A stretch of DNA of 64,000 nucleotides from Belliella pelovolcani (GCF_900156785.1 NZ_FTOP01000008.1:153158-217157), one strand, 5' to 3'. Shown: positions 1-8,253, counted from the stretch's first letter. Notes: generated by a model from the sequence alone, not told the origin. A program made the numbers and translations.

Positions 1-73
1 ATAAAAGAATTTTCGTCAATTAAAGTAATAAGTATCTAAATGGATAATTAGGACTGTTTTTGAATAACATCCT

Positions 74-81
74 TATCTTTG
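74..81 (+). promoter_or_regulatory. Putative -7 box for serS
   Basis: TATCTTTG matches the Bacteroidota -7 consensus TAnnTTTG and lies 35 bases before the serS start. I see no good TTTG box at the usual 19-21 base distance upstream, so the call rests on the -7 box alone. Confidence 0.5.
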
Positions 82-116
82 CACGCAATAATTAAACAGA
101 AAATAAGATACATTTT

Positions 117-1388
117 ATGTTACTGGTCAATACAATTCGGGAAAATTTTGAGCAAGTGCTAGAAGGCCTTCAAAAAAGAAATTTCCCACATGCCGAAGCA
201 GCTTTACACCAGGTATTGGAGCTAGACAAAAAGCGAAAAGAAACACAAACCGAAAGAGATAATCTTCAAGCAGAATCTAACAGCATAGCAAAGGAAATTG
301 GCATGCTGATGAAATCTGGAAAAAAAGAGGAAGCAGAAAAGATCAAATCAAGAACCAGTGAGATCAAATCTCAAGTAAAGTTGCTGGAGGATGCTTATAA
401 CAATATCGAAGAAGATCTTAAACAAATTTTATATACGCTGCCTAACGTACCTCACTATTCAGTACCCAAAGGTAAATCCGCTGATGACAATGAGATCGTC
501 TTGGAACATGGGAGTATTCCAGAATTGCATGCAGACAAATTACCTCATTGGGAATTGATTAAAAAATATGACATTATTGATTTTGATCTAGGCGTAAAGA
601 TAGCTGGGGCAGGTTTTCCAGTGTACAAAGGCAGAGGAGCTAGACTTCAGAGAGCTTTGATCAATTTCTTCTTAGACGAGGCCATGAAAGCTGGCTACAT
701 AGAAGTGCAACCTCCTATCCTGGTCAATGAAGATTCTGGATATGGTACAGGACAACTACCCGATAAGGAAGGTCAAATGTACGAGGCTACTGCTGACAAA
801 CTTTACCTGATTCCTACAGCAGAAGTGCCTATCACTAATATGTACAGAGATGTTATCCTCAATGAAGCAGAATTCCCAATCAAAAATGTAGGCTATACAC
901 CTTGCTTCAGACGAGAAGCTGGTAGCTGGGGAGCGCATGTAAGAGGACTCAATAGACTACATCAATTTGACAAAGTAGAAATCGTACAAATTGTACACCC
1001 AGATCGTTCTTACGATGCATTAGAAGATATGAGCAGCTATGTTCAAGGCTTATTACAAAAACTTGAGCTTCCATATAGAGTATTAAGACTCTGCGGTGGC
1101 GACATGGGGTTCACCTCTGCACTAACTTATGACATGGAGGTCTATTCAGCAGCGCAAGAAAGATGGCTAGAAGTAAGCTCTGTTAGCAACTTCGAAACTT
1201 ACCAAGCAAACAGGCTTAAGCTCAGGTTCAAAGGAGAAGATAAGAAGACACAACTTGCCCACACTTTGAATGGCTCGGCATTGGCATTACCTAGAATAGT
1301 GGCCTCCATATTAGAAAACAATCAGACTGAAGATGGTATCAAAATGCCAAAAGTACTTGTTCCATACTTAGGTTTTGACATGATTTAG
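117..1388 (+). CDS. serS: Serine--tRNA ligase
   Basis: Charges tRNA-Ser (and tRNA-Sec where present) with serine in the cytoplasm. The 423-residue length is normal for the family. Residues about 25-110 form the charged N-terminal coiled-coil arm that grips the long variable arm of tRNA-Ser. The class II synthetase core follows. Motif 2 is visible around residue 264 (CFRREAGS, then HQFDKVE), and motif 3 near residue 385 (NGSALALPR) leads into the conserved tail. The gene has its own -7 box upstream and a strong terminator downstream, so it appears monocistronic. Identification is secure. Confidence 0.98.
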   Translation: MLLVNTIRENFEQVLEGLQKRNFPHAEAALHQVLELDKKRKETQTERDNLQAESNSIAKEIGMLMKSGKKEEAEKIKSRTSEIKSQVKLLEDAYNNIEEDLKQILYTLPNVPHYSVPKGKSADDNEIVLEHGSIPELHADKLPHWELIKKYDIIDFDLGVKIAGAGFPVYKGRGARLQRALINFFLDEAMKAGYIEVQPPILVNEDSGYGTGQLPDKEGQMYEATADKLYLIPTAEVPITNMYRDVILNEAEFPIKNVGYTPCFRREAGSWGAHVRGLNRLHQFDKVEIVQIVHPDRSYDALEDMSSYVQGLLQKLELPYRVLRLCGGDMGFTSALTYDMEVYSAAQERWLEVSSVSNFETYQANRLKLRFKGEDKKTQLAHTLNGSALALPRIVASILENNQTEDGIKMPKVLVPYLGFDMI

Positions 1389-1412
1389 ACATATTATCGT
1401 TTCAATCATAAA

Positions 1413-1449
1413 TGCCTTGATGAACAGTTTTCATCAAGGTATTTTTTTT
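1413..1449 (+). terminator. Rho-independent terminator of serS
   Basis: A perfect 9-bp stem (CCTTGATGA at 1415-1423, TCATCAAGG at 1431-1439) is followed by a run of eight T after one A. It begins 25 bases after the serS stop codon. Confidence 0.9.
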
Positions 1450-1674
1450 ACAACTAGGCTTTGGGTTCAACCTGAGTCTAGTAATACAACTGAGGAGTAT
1501 AAAATTCAAAAAATTTTCCACGCTATTATTTTCACCTATTTATATAATGTAATTTGGGTAAATTCCAACCTTTATTTGGTGAAAATAAAATCTATCTCTC
1601 ATGGGTGTTTCATGAAAACGTTTCCGAACAAATTTAATATTTTTACCAAATCAATAATTATTAAAGCTTTTGCT

Positions 1675-1750
1675 AACATTTTCATTAATTTTTAAACATT
1701 TTCATTACCAAATTTGTAATTAAAATCTGTAAACAGTATGTTTGTACTGT
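1675..1750 (+). promoter_or_regulatory. Promoter with operator-like repeats upstream of the 1851 gene
   Basis: TTTG at 1713-1716 and TATGTTTG at 1737-1744 are separated by exactly 20 bases, a textbook Bacteroidota -33/-7 pair. The -7 box sits inside a perfect inverted repeat (ACAGTA 1733-1738, TACTGT 1745-1750). Just upstream of the -33 box are two identical 13-mers, AACATTTTCATTA, at 1675-1687 and 1695-1707, 20 bases apart. Transcription would start near 1750, leaving a 5' leader of about 100 bases that contains a CCTCAA/TTGAGG pairing. The rest of the 1450-1674 gap is AT-rich, and I see nothing in it. Confidence 0.75.
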
Positions 1751-1850
1751 CATCCCAAAATAGCTGGCCTCAAATTTTATGACTCAGCATCAGTTGAGAC
1801 TTGAGGTTAATCCAAATAGTATTTCTTAAACCTATCAAACTTATACTACT

Positions 1851-2435
1851 ATGAGATTATTAACAGCGCTCACATTAGCCTTCAGCATTTCATTTGCTGC
1901 TTTGGCGGAAAAAAAAGGAACAGAAGGTACTGTCAAGCTAAGAAAGGTAGACGACAGTAAAGTACAATTAATCTACGGTGTGGAACCAGAAAGTATGGTC
2001 ACTGTTAAGATTTTTGACAGTAACAATTCGCTGATACATGCCGATCAAATTAAATCTAAAAAAGCTTTTTCAAAGGCTTATGACTTCTCTAATTTGATCC
2101 CTGGCAAGTACCAAGTAGGTGTATTTAGCAAAAATGGCGAAATCGATCACTTGGAACTAAACCTAGAAAATGAAAAAGTAGAGCCAATCGTCTATTCAAA
2201 ATTGGAAAAGCAAGAAGGTAACAAATACAGACTACTTGTCAACGCTTTGCTCCCTACTGACATGACCGTAGATATTTATGAAAACAATGTCTTGATCTAT
2301 TCGGAACAATTGAATGACACTAAGGGCTTCAAGAAAACTTATATTTTCGCAAATGGAGTAGGTCGTTCAAATGCAAACATAGAGTTTTATCTAAGATCAG
2401 AAGATGGGTTCTCTACCCTTCTTGCAGCAAAATAA
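1851..2435 (+). CDS. Secreted protein with two tandem Ig-like repeats, function unknown
   Basis: This 194-residue protein begins with a signal peptide (about residues 1-19, hydrophobic, ending near LALA/AEKK). The mature part is an internal duplication. Around residues 45-80 it reads MVTVKIFDSNNSLIHADQI followed by KAFSKAYDFSN; around residues 130-165 it reads DMTVDIYENNVLIYSEQL followed by GFKKTYIFAN. Each unit looks like a beta-sandwich repeat of about 80 residues. There is no lipobox and no T9SS sorting domain, so a periplasmic location is likely. I do not recognise a named family. The gene stands alone, with an unusually elaborate promoter and a strong shared terminator. Confidence 0.8.
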   Translation: MRLLTALTLAFSISFAALAEKKGTEGTVKLRKVDDSKVQLIYGVEPESMVTVKIFDSNNSLIHADQIKSKKAFSKAYDFSNLIPGKYQVGVFSKNGEIDHLELNLENEKVEPIVYSKLEKQEGNKYRLLVNALLPTDMTVDIYENNVLIYSEQLNDTKGFKKTYIFANGVGRSNANIEFYLRSEDGFSTLLAAK

Positions 2436-2440
2436 AAGAA

Positions 2441-2472
2441 AAAGGCCTCTCAAGTTTTGAGAGGCCTTTTTT
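2441..2472. terminator. Bidirectional terminator
   Basis: A perfect 10-bp stem (GGCCTCTCAA 2444-2453, TTGAGAGGCC 2457-2466) is flanked by an A-run on the left and a T-run on the right. It can therefore end transcription from both convergent neighbours. Confidence 0.93.
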
Positions 2473-2474
2473 TA

Positions 2475-3755
2475 TTATTTGAAATATTTTAAGTTGATGA
2501 CTTCCTTTTCTGTCAGGAATCTATAATTCCCCCTGGTTAAATCTTTTTTATCTAATCCTGCATACATCACCCTATCAAGTGCTTCTACCTCGTATCCAAA
2601 ATGAGCAAAAATCCTCCTGACTATCCTATTTCTTCCTATATGGATTTCAAGCCCTAAGATTGTCCTATCTTTAGAAAGCACCTGCATATCATTTACTTTG
2701 ACTGGTCCATCTTCTAATTCGAAACCCTCCAAGATTACTTCCTCGTCAACCCTAGTCAATGGCTTGTCTAAAGTAACTTGGTAGATTTTCTTGATTTGAT
2801 TTGATGGGTGTGATAGCTTGGCTGCTAATTCACCATCATTGGTAAATAACAACAAGCCTGTGGTGTTCCTATCCAACCTTCCAACTGGGAAGATTCTTTC
2901 CTTACAAGCATTTGAAACCAGCTGCATGACAGTCTTACGCTCCATTGGATCATCCGTTGTTGTAATGAAATCTTTAGGCTTATTTAACAACACATAAACT
3001 GGCTTCTCAGGATTGATATTTTTCCCTTTGTAAGTTACCACATCAGAGAGCTGCACTTTGTAACCCATTTCCATGATTACTTGCCCATTGACCTTGATTT
3101 CTCCGCTTTGAATTAAGTTATCAGCTTCACGTCTAGAACAAATCCCTGAATTGGAAATATATTTATTGAGCCTAATCGCTTCATTCTTATTGGTCTTATT
3201 GAGTTTTTTTTCAATGACCTCAAAATTGTAATTAGGTCTAGGTTCGGCTGGTGCCTCTGCTGGCATCACTTTATTGAACTTTTTCTTTGAAGCTTTTGCA
3301 TCTGCGTCTGACCTTTTTACCGTTTCAAAAACTGGCCTCTCATCTTTCCCTCTTCCTTTGTATACAGTTTTAAAATCACCTGATTTCTCAGCTGATTTAC
3401 TATCATCATTCTTTTTATATGAAGATTTTCCGTAAGAACCTGCAGGCCTTTGTTCAGAAGTTTTAGGCGTGTATTTCTTTTTAGGATGGCCTTCTAGGCT
3501 AAACTCCTTCTTCTCTGTTGGCTTAGATTTTCCAGAATAAGCTGGTTTTTCTGTTGACCATCTTTTCCCTTTGGATTCGTCTTTTGAATTCCGCCCTTTG
3601 TAGCTGGACTCTGATTTCCCTCTTCCTTCAAAAGAAGTTTTTTTATCATTCCTAGTAGACGAAAAGTCTCTTTTCCCTTCTTTAGAACTTCCTGATTTTG
3701 ATCCTTTTCTAGAATCTTGGTTTCGATTATTATCTTTTTTCATAGCATTCAGCAT
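2475..3755 (-). CDS. rRNA pseudouridine synthase (RsuA/RluB/RluE/RluF family) with long disordered N-terminus
   Basis: Isomerises specific uridines in ribosomal RNA. The S4 RNA-binding domain spans about residues 195-240 (IRLNKYISNSGICSRREAD). The catalytic motif GRLDRNTTGLL places the nucleophilic aspartate at residue 295. Residues 1-190 are a lysine-, serine- and glycine-rich low-complexity tail, much longer than in E. coli enzymes but common in Bacteroidota homologues; it probably binds RNA. A second in-frame ATG four codons in (MKKDNN) is an equally plausible start. A TACCTTTG box lies about 67 bases upstream. Which rRNA position it modifies cannot be read from the sequence; an RluB-like role is the best guess. 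Confidence 0.92.
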   Translation of the reverse strand: MLNAMKKDNNRNQDSRKGSKSGSSKEGKRDFSSTRNDKKTSFEGRGKSESSYKGRNSKDESKGKRWSTEKPAYSGKSKPTEKKEFSLEGHPKKKYTPKTSEQRPAGSYGKSSYKKNDDSKSAEKSGDFKTVYKGRGKDERPVFETVKRSDADAKASKKKFNKVMPAEAPAEPRPNYNFEVIEKKLNKTNKNEAIRLNKYISNSGICSRREADNLIQSGEIKVNGQVIMEMGYKVQLSDVVTYKGKNINPEKPVYVLLNKPKDFITTTDDPMERKTVMQLVSNACKERIFPVGRLDRNTTGLLLFTNDGELAAKLSHPSNQIKKIYQVTLDKPLTRVDEEVILEGFELEDGPVKVNDMQVLSKDRTILGLEIHIGRNRIVRRIFAHFGYEVEALDRVMYAGLDKKDLTRGNYRFLTEKEVINLKYFK

Positions 3756-3821
3756 CTCTGCTGTATTAAATATTATTCCATATTACTCAATGACACTAAG
3801 TCACTGAAAGCAAATGGGATG

Positions 3822-3829
3822 CAAAGGTA
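3822..3829 (-). promoter_or_regulatory. Putative -7 box for the pseudouridine synthase gene
   Basis: On the minus strand this reads TACCTTTG, a full match to TAnnTTTG. It lies in the gap between murQ and the pseudouridine synthase gene and suggests independent transcription of the latter. No clear -33 box. Confidence 0.5.
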
Positions 3830-3833
3830 AGTA

Positions 3834-4640
3834 TTATTTCTTATAAAATGCTTCTACAGCCGTTCTTACCGAACCAAACTTGATTAGGTATTCTTTAGCT
3901 TTTTCCTCCTCAAGACCAGTGGATTCGACAATCATTTTTGTCCCACGCTTCACCAACTTCTCATTGGAGAGTTGCATGTCGACCATTTTATTACCCTTGA
4001 CTCTTCCCAATTTGATCATTACAGCTGTGGAGATCATATTCAGTACAAGCTTTTGAGCTGTTCCTGCTTTCATTCTTGTACTACCAGTCACAAACTCTGG
4101 CCCGACCACTACCTCTATTGGGAATGCTACTGCTTCAGCTAGCGGTGAATTGAGATTACAGGTGATACAGCCTGTGAGAAGACCCTTTTCTCTGGCTTGT
4201 TTTACACCTCCTATTACATAAGGAGTGGTACCAGATGCGGCAATGCCAATCACTGTGTCTTCCGCATTAAATCCAAATGCAACAATATCATGCCAAGCTT
4301 GAACAGGATCATCTTCTGCATTTTCAACCGCTTTTCTGATAGCCTTATCCCCTCCTGCAATGATACCGACTACCCAATCATGAGGCACTCCATAAGTAGG
4401 AGGACATTCTGAAGCGTCCAAAATCCCAAGCCTTCCACTCGTGCCAGCTCCTATATAGAACAAGCGACCGCCCTTTTGCATCCTTGGAATGATCTGCTCA
4501 ATCAAAGCTTCAATTTGCGGTAAGCTCTTACCAATAGCTTGAGGCACCTTTTGATCTTCTTGATTGATATTTTTGAGAATAGAAGCTAGGTCCAATAGCT
4601 CTAAATTGTCATATAGGGAATTGCTTTCAGTCGTGCTCAT
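3834..4640 (-). CDS. murQ: N-acetylmuramic acid 6-phosphate etherase
   Basis: Cleaves the lactyl ether of MurNAc-6-phosphate to give GlcNAc-6-phosphate and lactate, the key step in recycling peptidoglycan amino sugars. The SIS-fold signature GAGTSGRLGILDASE is near residues 64-78, with the acid/base glutamate at about 78 and the second conserved glutamate at about 109 (NAEDDP). GSTRMKAGTAQK follows later. At 268 residues it is somewhat shorter than the roughly 300 of E. coli MurQ, mostly at the C-terminus, where the helical tail is reduced. It is the last gene of a four-gene operon and starts one base after the stop of the kinase gene, so the two are probably translationally coupled. Confidence 0.95.
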   Translation of the reverse strand: MSTTESNSLYDNLELLDLASILKNINQEDQKVPQAIGKSLPQIEALIEQIIPRMQKGGRLFYIGAGTSGRLGILDASECPPTYGVPHDWVVGIIAGGDKAIRKAVENAEDDPVQAWHDIVAFGFNAEDTVIGIAASGTTPYVIGGVKQAREKGLLTGCITCNLNSPLAEAVAFPIEVVVGPEFVTGSTRMKAGTAQKLVLNMISTAVMIKLGRVKGNKMVDMQLSNEKLVKRGTKMIVESTGLEEEKAKEYLIKFGSVRTAVEAFYKK

Positions 4641-4641
4641 A

Positions 4642-5478
4642 TTATTGTTTATGATAAAGCGTCAAGCCCGCTATGGGACTCTCAAGGATTAAATTAACAT
4701 TTATCCCTGCCTCTGCAGCTGCATTTCGAAGGATGTCACTATTATAAAATGCTATAGAGCCAACAAAGTTCACTTGCCTAATTTGCCAGTCAGGATATTT
4801 AAATATATATTTTTTAAAAAATTCCTGAAACGCATTATAATAAAGCAAATAACAATACGGATCTGATTTATATTTGGAAATAAACCTACAAAAACTCGCC
4901 ATATAACGTCCTGCAAAAGGCTGTTTATAAACTCGATCGATAATTTCGTTGTAATCTAGGTTTAATTCCTCCTTTGCTCTTTTGTAAATATCCGATGACA
5001 TCTCCTGATGAATAAAGTCTTGAAGAAATCTCCTACCAATGTAAGCGCCTCCTCCCTCGTCGCCTAACACATAGCCTGGAGCTGGTGTGGAATGAACAAT
5101 TTCAATCCCATCATAATCACAGCTATTGGAACCTGTGCCTAGGATGCACGCTATTCCAGGCTCTCTTCCACAAGTAGCACGTGCCGCTGCAAGTAAGTCA
5201 TGTTCGATAAAAATTTTGGCATGAGCAAAAACGGTTCTTAAAGAATTTTCTACTTGTAATTTCATCCCCTCACTAGAGCAACCTGCACCATAGTAATGGA
5301 TTGTTTGCACATCAGAACTAATACCCAGTAAAAAATCATCACGCAAAAGTTTTGACATCTCTTCGGAACTCTGATAGGTGGGATTAAAGCCTACACCTCT
5401 ATGCTGCTGAATGCTACCATCTGGAAGAACGATTCTCCAATCTGTCTTACTTGATCCACTATCTGCGATTAATTGCAT
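4642..5478 (-). CDS. BadF/BadG/BcrA/BcrD-type sugar kinase (probable MurNAc or GlcNAc kinase)
   Basis: An actin-fold ATPase of about 278 residues. It has the phosphate-1 loop ADSGSSKTDW at the start, a GTGSNS phosphate-2 loop near the middle and GDEGGGAYIG after it, the pattern of N-acetylglucosamine kinase-like proteins. I start it at the internal ATG (5476-5478), one base past the stop of the upstream gene. The open frame extends seven codons further (to 5499), but that would overlap the neighbour, and relatives begin directly with the ADSGS motif. Being next to murQ suggests it supplies MurNAc-6-P or salvages GlcNAc. A MurK-like role as in other Bacteroidota is inference. Confidence 0.88.
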   Translation of the reverse strand: MQLIADSGSSKTDWRIVLPDGSIQQHRGVGFNPTYQSSEEMSKLLRDDFLLGISSDVQTIHYYGAGCSSEGMKLQVENSLRTVFAHAKIFIEHDLLAAARATCGREPGIACILGTGSNSCDYDGIEIVHSTPAPGYVLGDEGGGAYIGRRFLQDFIHQEMSSDIYKRAKEELNLDYNEIIDRVYKQPFAGRYMASFCRFISKYKSDPYCYLLYYNAFQEFFKKYIFKYPDWQIRQVNFVGSIAFYNSDILRNAAAEAGINVNLILESPIAGLTLYHKQ

Positions 5479-5479
5479 A

Positions 5480-5710
5480 CTAACCAATAAGGAGTCCAAT
5501 TGACTCGAATTTTTGAAATACTTTTTCTGTGTGTGGGGCGTCTTTCAACTCCTCTGTTAGATCCTGACCAGCCCAATGCTCGTAATGCTTCCCATTTTTC
5601 CAAAGACGAGAAGTAGAAACATCATATATAGTACCTTTATAAGCTACCCAAATTTCTGGTTTATCTTGCCCATTCCTAAGCGCAAGCTGCTGCTTGGTAT
5701 ACGCTTTCAT
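5480..5710 (-). CDS. Cytochrome b5-like heme-binding domain protein
   Basis: A complete 76-residue single-domain protein. It has the cytochrome b5 fold landmarks EIWVAYKGTIYDVS and two candidate axial heme histidines, one in KHYEHWAGQD and one in DAPHTEKV. There is no signal peptide or membrane segment, so it is probably soluble and cytoplasmic. Its start lies two bases after the arginase-like gene's stop, and its stop lies one base before the kinase start, so it is embedded in the operon. The electron partner is unknown. Why a b5 domain sits between sugar-recycling genes is not explained by the sequence. Confidence 0.85.
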   Translation of the reverse strand: MKAYTKQQLALRNGQDKPEIWVAYKGTIYDVSTSRLWKNGKHYEHWAGQDLTEELKDAPHTEKVFQKFESIGLLIG

Positions 5711-5712
5711 AC

Positions 5713-6864
5713 TTAGAATAATTTCAATTGTGCATTAATCCAGCGTTCAGGGATTTCTCCGGATTGAGCCATTTGGTAATCTTTATAGCTACAAGGGATT
5801 ATGGTGGTTCGATCAAACCTATCTTTGTCATTTTGAGGGATCTCCATCCACCACTTTTCGCTTCTCTTACTTTTATAAAAAACAATCACTGATGGGTTGG
5901 AATCAAGTGATACTGTGTATTTGGTGTAATCATTGGACTTAAAGCTCAAACTATCTTTTCTATCATAAAATCCTTCGATAAAATACCAAATCATCGTAGC
6001 TATGACAGAAGCAGTCTTATTACGTGTATCATCATAATATGGCTGGTAACCGTAGACACCAAAGGAGCTCAATTTTTCATTCATTCCAGCAAATCTGCAA
6101 ATCTGACAAGCTTCCTCTCCTGTAAGTCCAAAAGGCTGTGCATCGGCAGCACCTGGCGCATCCGCAGATTGAATAGCAGCAACATCGAAGCTTAGCAAAT
6201 CTGCATTTCTCACCAAAGGTTCTATTTCTTTGAAATTACTCCTTAGATTTCCAAGCCTGATATGATCGAAGTATAACTTCTCCATCACATTGATTAGATC
6301 TTTATCTACCAAGAAACTCTGATACGCAAGATGAGTGTAATTAAAGAGGAAATTAGGCTGGTGAAGTATAATATTCTGGGTATGGCTTTGATATGGTAAT
6401 CCATCCTCTTCCATGTCAATCTTAGCATCTATAGTCACCATACTGACCAACTTCTTCATTCCTTGATATGAAAGGTATTGGCCATAATCAAGGTCATGAG
6501 ATCCCCCAATGAAAATGGGGAGAATTTGCTTCTTGATCAAAAACTCGCCAATTGCTCTGATAATTTCTAATGATTCTTGAAGGCTTTCTCCAATTCTTAA
6601 ATCACCTAAATCGACAATTTTGTATAAGCCCTCTCCCTTCTTGAGATGATAAAGTTTCTCTCTGATTTCTGTAGCTGCTCTTTCTATGGTGTCAGCTTGA
6701 GGCATACCCCGTTTTTCCTTCAATCCGATGATAGCTAACTGTACTCCTTTGATATCTGGGAATGTTTCACCATAATAATGGATGTAATTAAAAAATGAAT
6801 TGTGGGCATATTTCTGAGAAGTGATTTCTTCAGCAACTGGATCAAAGAAGGATTTGAGATTCAT
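5713..6864 (-). CDS. Arginase/agmatinase/formimidoylglutamase-fold protein with altered metal site
   Basis: A 383-residue ureohydrolase-fold protein, longer than the usual 300-320. The fold motifs are recognisable, but the dimanganese site is incomplete. GGSHD keeps His123. The DAHxD motif reads DAKID, keeping Asp146 and Asp150 but with Lys148 in place of His. The SxDxD motif reads SFDVA, keeping Asp227 but with Ala229 in place of Asp. Two of six canonical ligands are therefore missing. The segment SADAPGAADAQPFGLTGEEA still resembles the DPxxAPGxxxPxxGGLT signature. A C-terminal extension of about 80 residues ends in IPERWINAQLKLF. It is the first gene of the operon that leads to murQ. Hydrolase activity is doubtful. 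An annotation as formimidoylglutamase would rest on fold only. Confidence 0.85.
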   Translation of the reverse strand: MNLKSFFDPVAEEITSQKYAHNSFFNYIHYYGETFPDIKGVQLAIIGLKEKRGMPQADTIERAATEIREKLYHLKKGEGLYKIVDLGDLRIGESLQESLEIIRAIGEFLIKKQILPIFIGGSHDLDYGQYLSYQGMKKLVSMVTIDAKIDMEEDGLPYQSHTQNIILHQPNFLFNYTHLAYQSFLVDKDLINVMEKLYFDHIRLGNLRSNFKEIEPLVRNADLLSFDVAAIQSADAPGAADAQPFGLTGEEACQICRFAGMNEKLSSFGVYGYQPYYDDTRNKTASVIATMIWYFIEGFYDRKDSLSFKSNDYTKYTVSLDSNPSVIVFYKSKRSEKWWMEIPQNDKDRFDRTTIIPCSYKDYQMAQSGEIPERWINAQLKLF

Positions 6865-6885
6865 AAGTTAAATGCTATAGCTAGT

Positions 6886-6893
6886 CAAAAATA
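6886..6893 (-). promoter_or_regulatory. Putative -7 box for the arginase-like/b5/kinase/murQ operon
   Basis: Reads TATTTTTG on the minus strand, a full TAnnTTTG match, 22 bases before the first start codon and downstream of the nqrF terminator. This supports separate transcription of the four-gene operon. Confidence 0.5.
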
Positions 6894-6914
6894 GTTAAAA
6901 AAATCAGAGGGAAA

Positions 6915-6942
6915 TAAAAAAGTCCCGCAAATGCGGGACTCT
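6915..6942 (-). terminator. Terminator of nqrF
   Basis: Stem AGTCCCGCA/TGCGGGACT (6921-6929 and 6932-6940), effectively a 7-bp GC-rich stem with a short loop. On the minus strand it is followed by six T. It lies 9 bases past the nqrF stop. Confidence 0.88.
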
Positions 6943-6948
6943 AATTTT

Positions 6949-8253
6949 TTAACCTCCAAAGTCATCAAATCTGATGTTTTCCTGAGGAACTCCCATATCA
7001 TCTAGAAGTTTCAATACCGCTGCATTCATCAACGGAGGTCCACATAGATAGAACTCTACCTCATCTGGCTCTGGGTGATCTTTCAAGTAGTTATCATAAA
7101 GCACTTGGTGAATAAATCCAACGTATCCATCGCCTTCTTTATCGTCTAATGACTTTTTGATCTTCCAATTATCTTCCGGAAGTGGTTCGGAAAGACCTAT
7201 ATGGAAATTGAAATTAGGGAAATCTTTTTCAATATCTCTGAAATGAGGCGTGTAGAACAACTCTTTCTTCGATCTACCACCATACCAGTAAGAAACTTTT
7301 CTATCTGTCTTCTCAGTATGGAAAAGGTGGAAAATATGCGATCTCAAAGGCGCCATACCTGCACCACCACCGATGTAGATCATCTCTCTGTCAGTTGGAT
7401 TGATATGGAATTCGCCATAAGGACCAGAAATCGTCACTTTATCACCTGGTTTCTGGGCAAATACATAAGATGAACAAACTCCAGGATTTACATCCATCCA
7501 TTTGTTATTCGCTCTATCCCATGGTGGAGTAGCGATACGAATAGTCAACATTACAATATTTCCTTCTGCAGGGTGGTTGGCCATGGAGTAAGCTCTGAAT
7601 AGCTCCTCATCATTTTTCATGACTAAATCCCAAAGACCGAATTTATCCCAATCACTCTTGTAAACATCGTCAGGGTGTCCTAACTCTGGATGTGGAGTGA
7701 TATCCATATCCTTGAAGTTTACTGTAGTAGCTGGAACATCTATCTGGATATAACCACCTGATTCGAAATCTAAGTTTTCTCCTTCAGGAAGTTTTACTTT
7801 AAATTCTTTGATAAAAGTAGAAACATTGTAGTTAGATATAACTTCACACTCCCACTTCTTGATTCCGAAGATCTCTTCTGGAACTCTGATTTTCATGTCT
7901 TGTTTTACTTTCACCTGACAAGAAAGTCTTACATTGCCTTGTTTTTCTGCTCGGCTAAGGTGACCTTCTTCTGTAGGAAGCACTTCACCACCTCCATCTT
8001 CGATCACACACTTACACATAGCACAAGTACCACCTCCACCACAGGCAGATGGCAAGAAGATTTTCTTATTACCCAAGGTGTTCAACAAAGTTGAACCAGC
8101 TGGAGTCACGATAGGATTACTTTCATCACCATTGATGATGATTTTGACATCTCCAGATGCTACCAACTTTGATTGGGCAAACAAAAGGATAAAAACGAGT
8201 AGCAGAATAATCAGAGTAAATGCTACAATCGAGGTAATAATTACTGAACCCAT
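6949..8253 (-). CDS. nqrF: Na+-translocating NADH:quinone reductase subunit F
   Basis: Subunit F takes electrons from NADH through FAD and a [2Fe-2S] cluster into the membrane Na+-pumping complex. One membrane helix spans residues about 4-26. The ferredoxin domain has cluster cysteines at about 71, 77, 80 and 112 ([12 protein letters not shown] and RLSCQVK). The FAD site includes RAYSMANHP, the NADH site [12 protein letters not shown], and the C-terminus ends in FDDFGG as in authentic NqrF. The 434-residue length is slightly above the family norm of about 407. No nqrA-E genes lie next to it: it is flanked by accD upstream and its own terminator downstream, so the other subunits must be elsewhere. 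Confidence 0.95.
   Translation of the reverse strand: MGSVIITSIVAFTLIILLLVFILLFAQSKLVASGDVKIIINGDESNPIVTPAGSTLLNTLGNKKIFLPSACGGGGTCAMCKCVIEDGGGEVLPTEEGHLSRAEKQGNVRLSCQVKVKQDMKIRVPEEIFGIKKWECEVISNYNVSTFIKEFKVKLPEGENLDFESGGYIQIDVPATTVNFKDMDITPHPELGHPDDVYKSDWDKFGLWDLVMKNDEELFRAYSMANHPAEGNIVMLTIRIATPPWDRANNKWMDVNPGVCSSYVFAQKPGDKVTISGPYGEFHINPTDREMIYIGGGAGMAPLRSHIFHLFHTEKTDRKVSYWYGGRSKKELFYTPHFRDIEKDFPNFNFHIGLSEPLPEDNWKIKKSLDDKEGDGYVGFIHQVLYDNYLKDHPEPDEVEFYLCGPPLMNAAVLKLLDDMGVPQENIRFDDFGG

Noticed and set aside
1417..1695. A 92-codon open frame after serS
   Set aside because: It starts inside the serS terminator hairpin, has a composition unlike protein (Ile/Phe/Asn-rich, no motif) and lies in AT-rich non-coding DNA.
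5480..5499. Longer start for the sugar kinase gene (overlap with the b5 gene)
   Set aside because: The internal ATG one base after the neighbouring stop fits both the family N-terminus and the operon spacing better.
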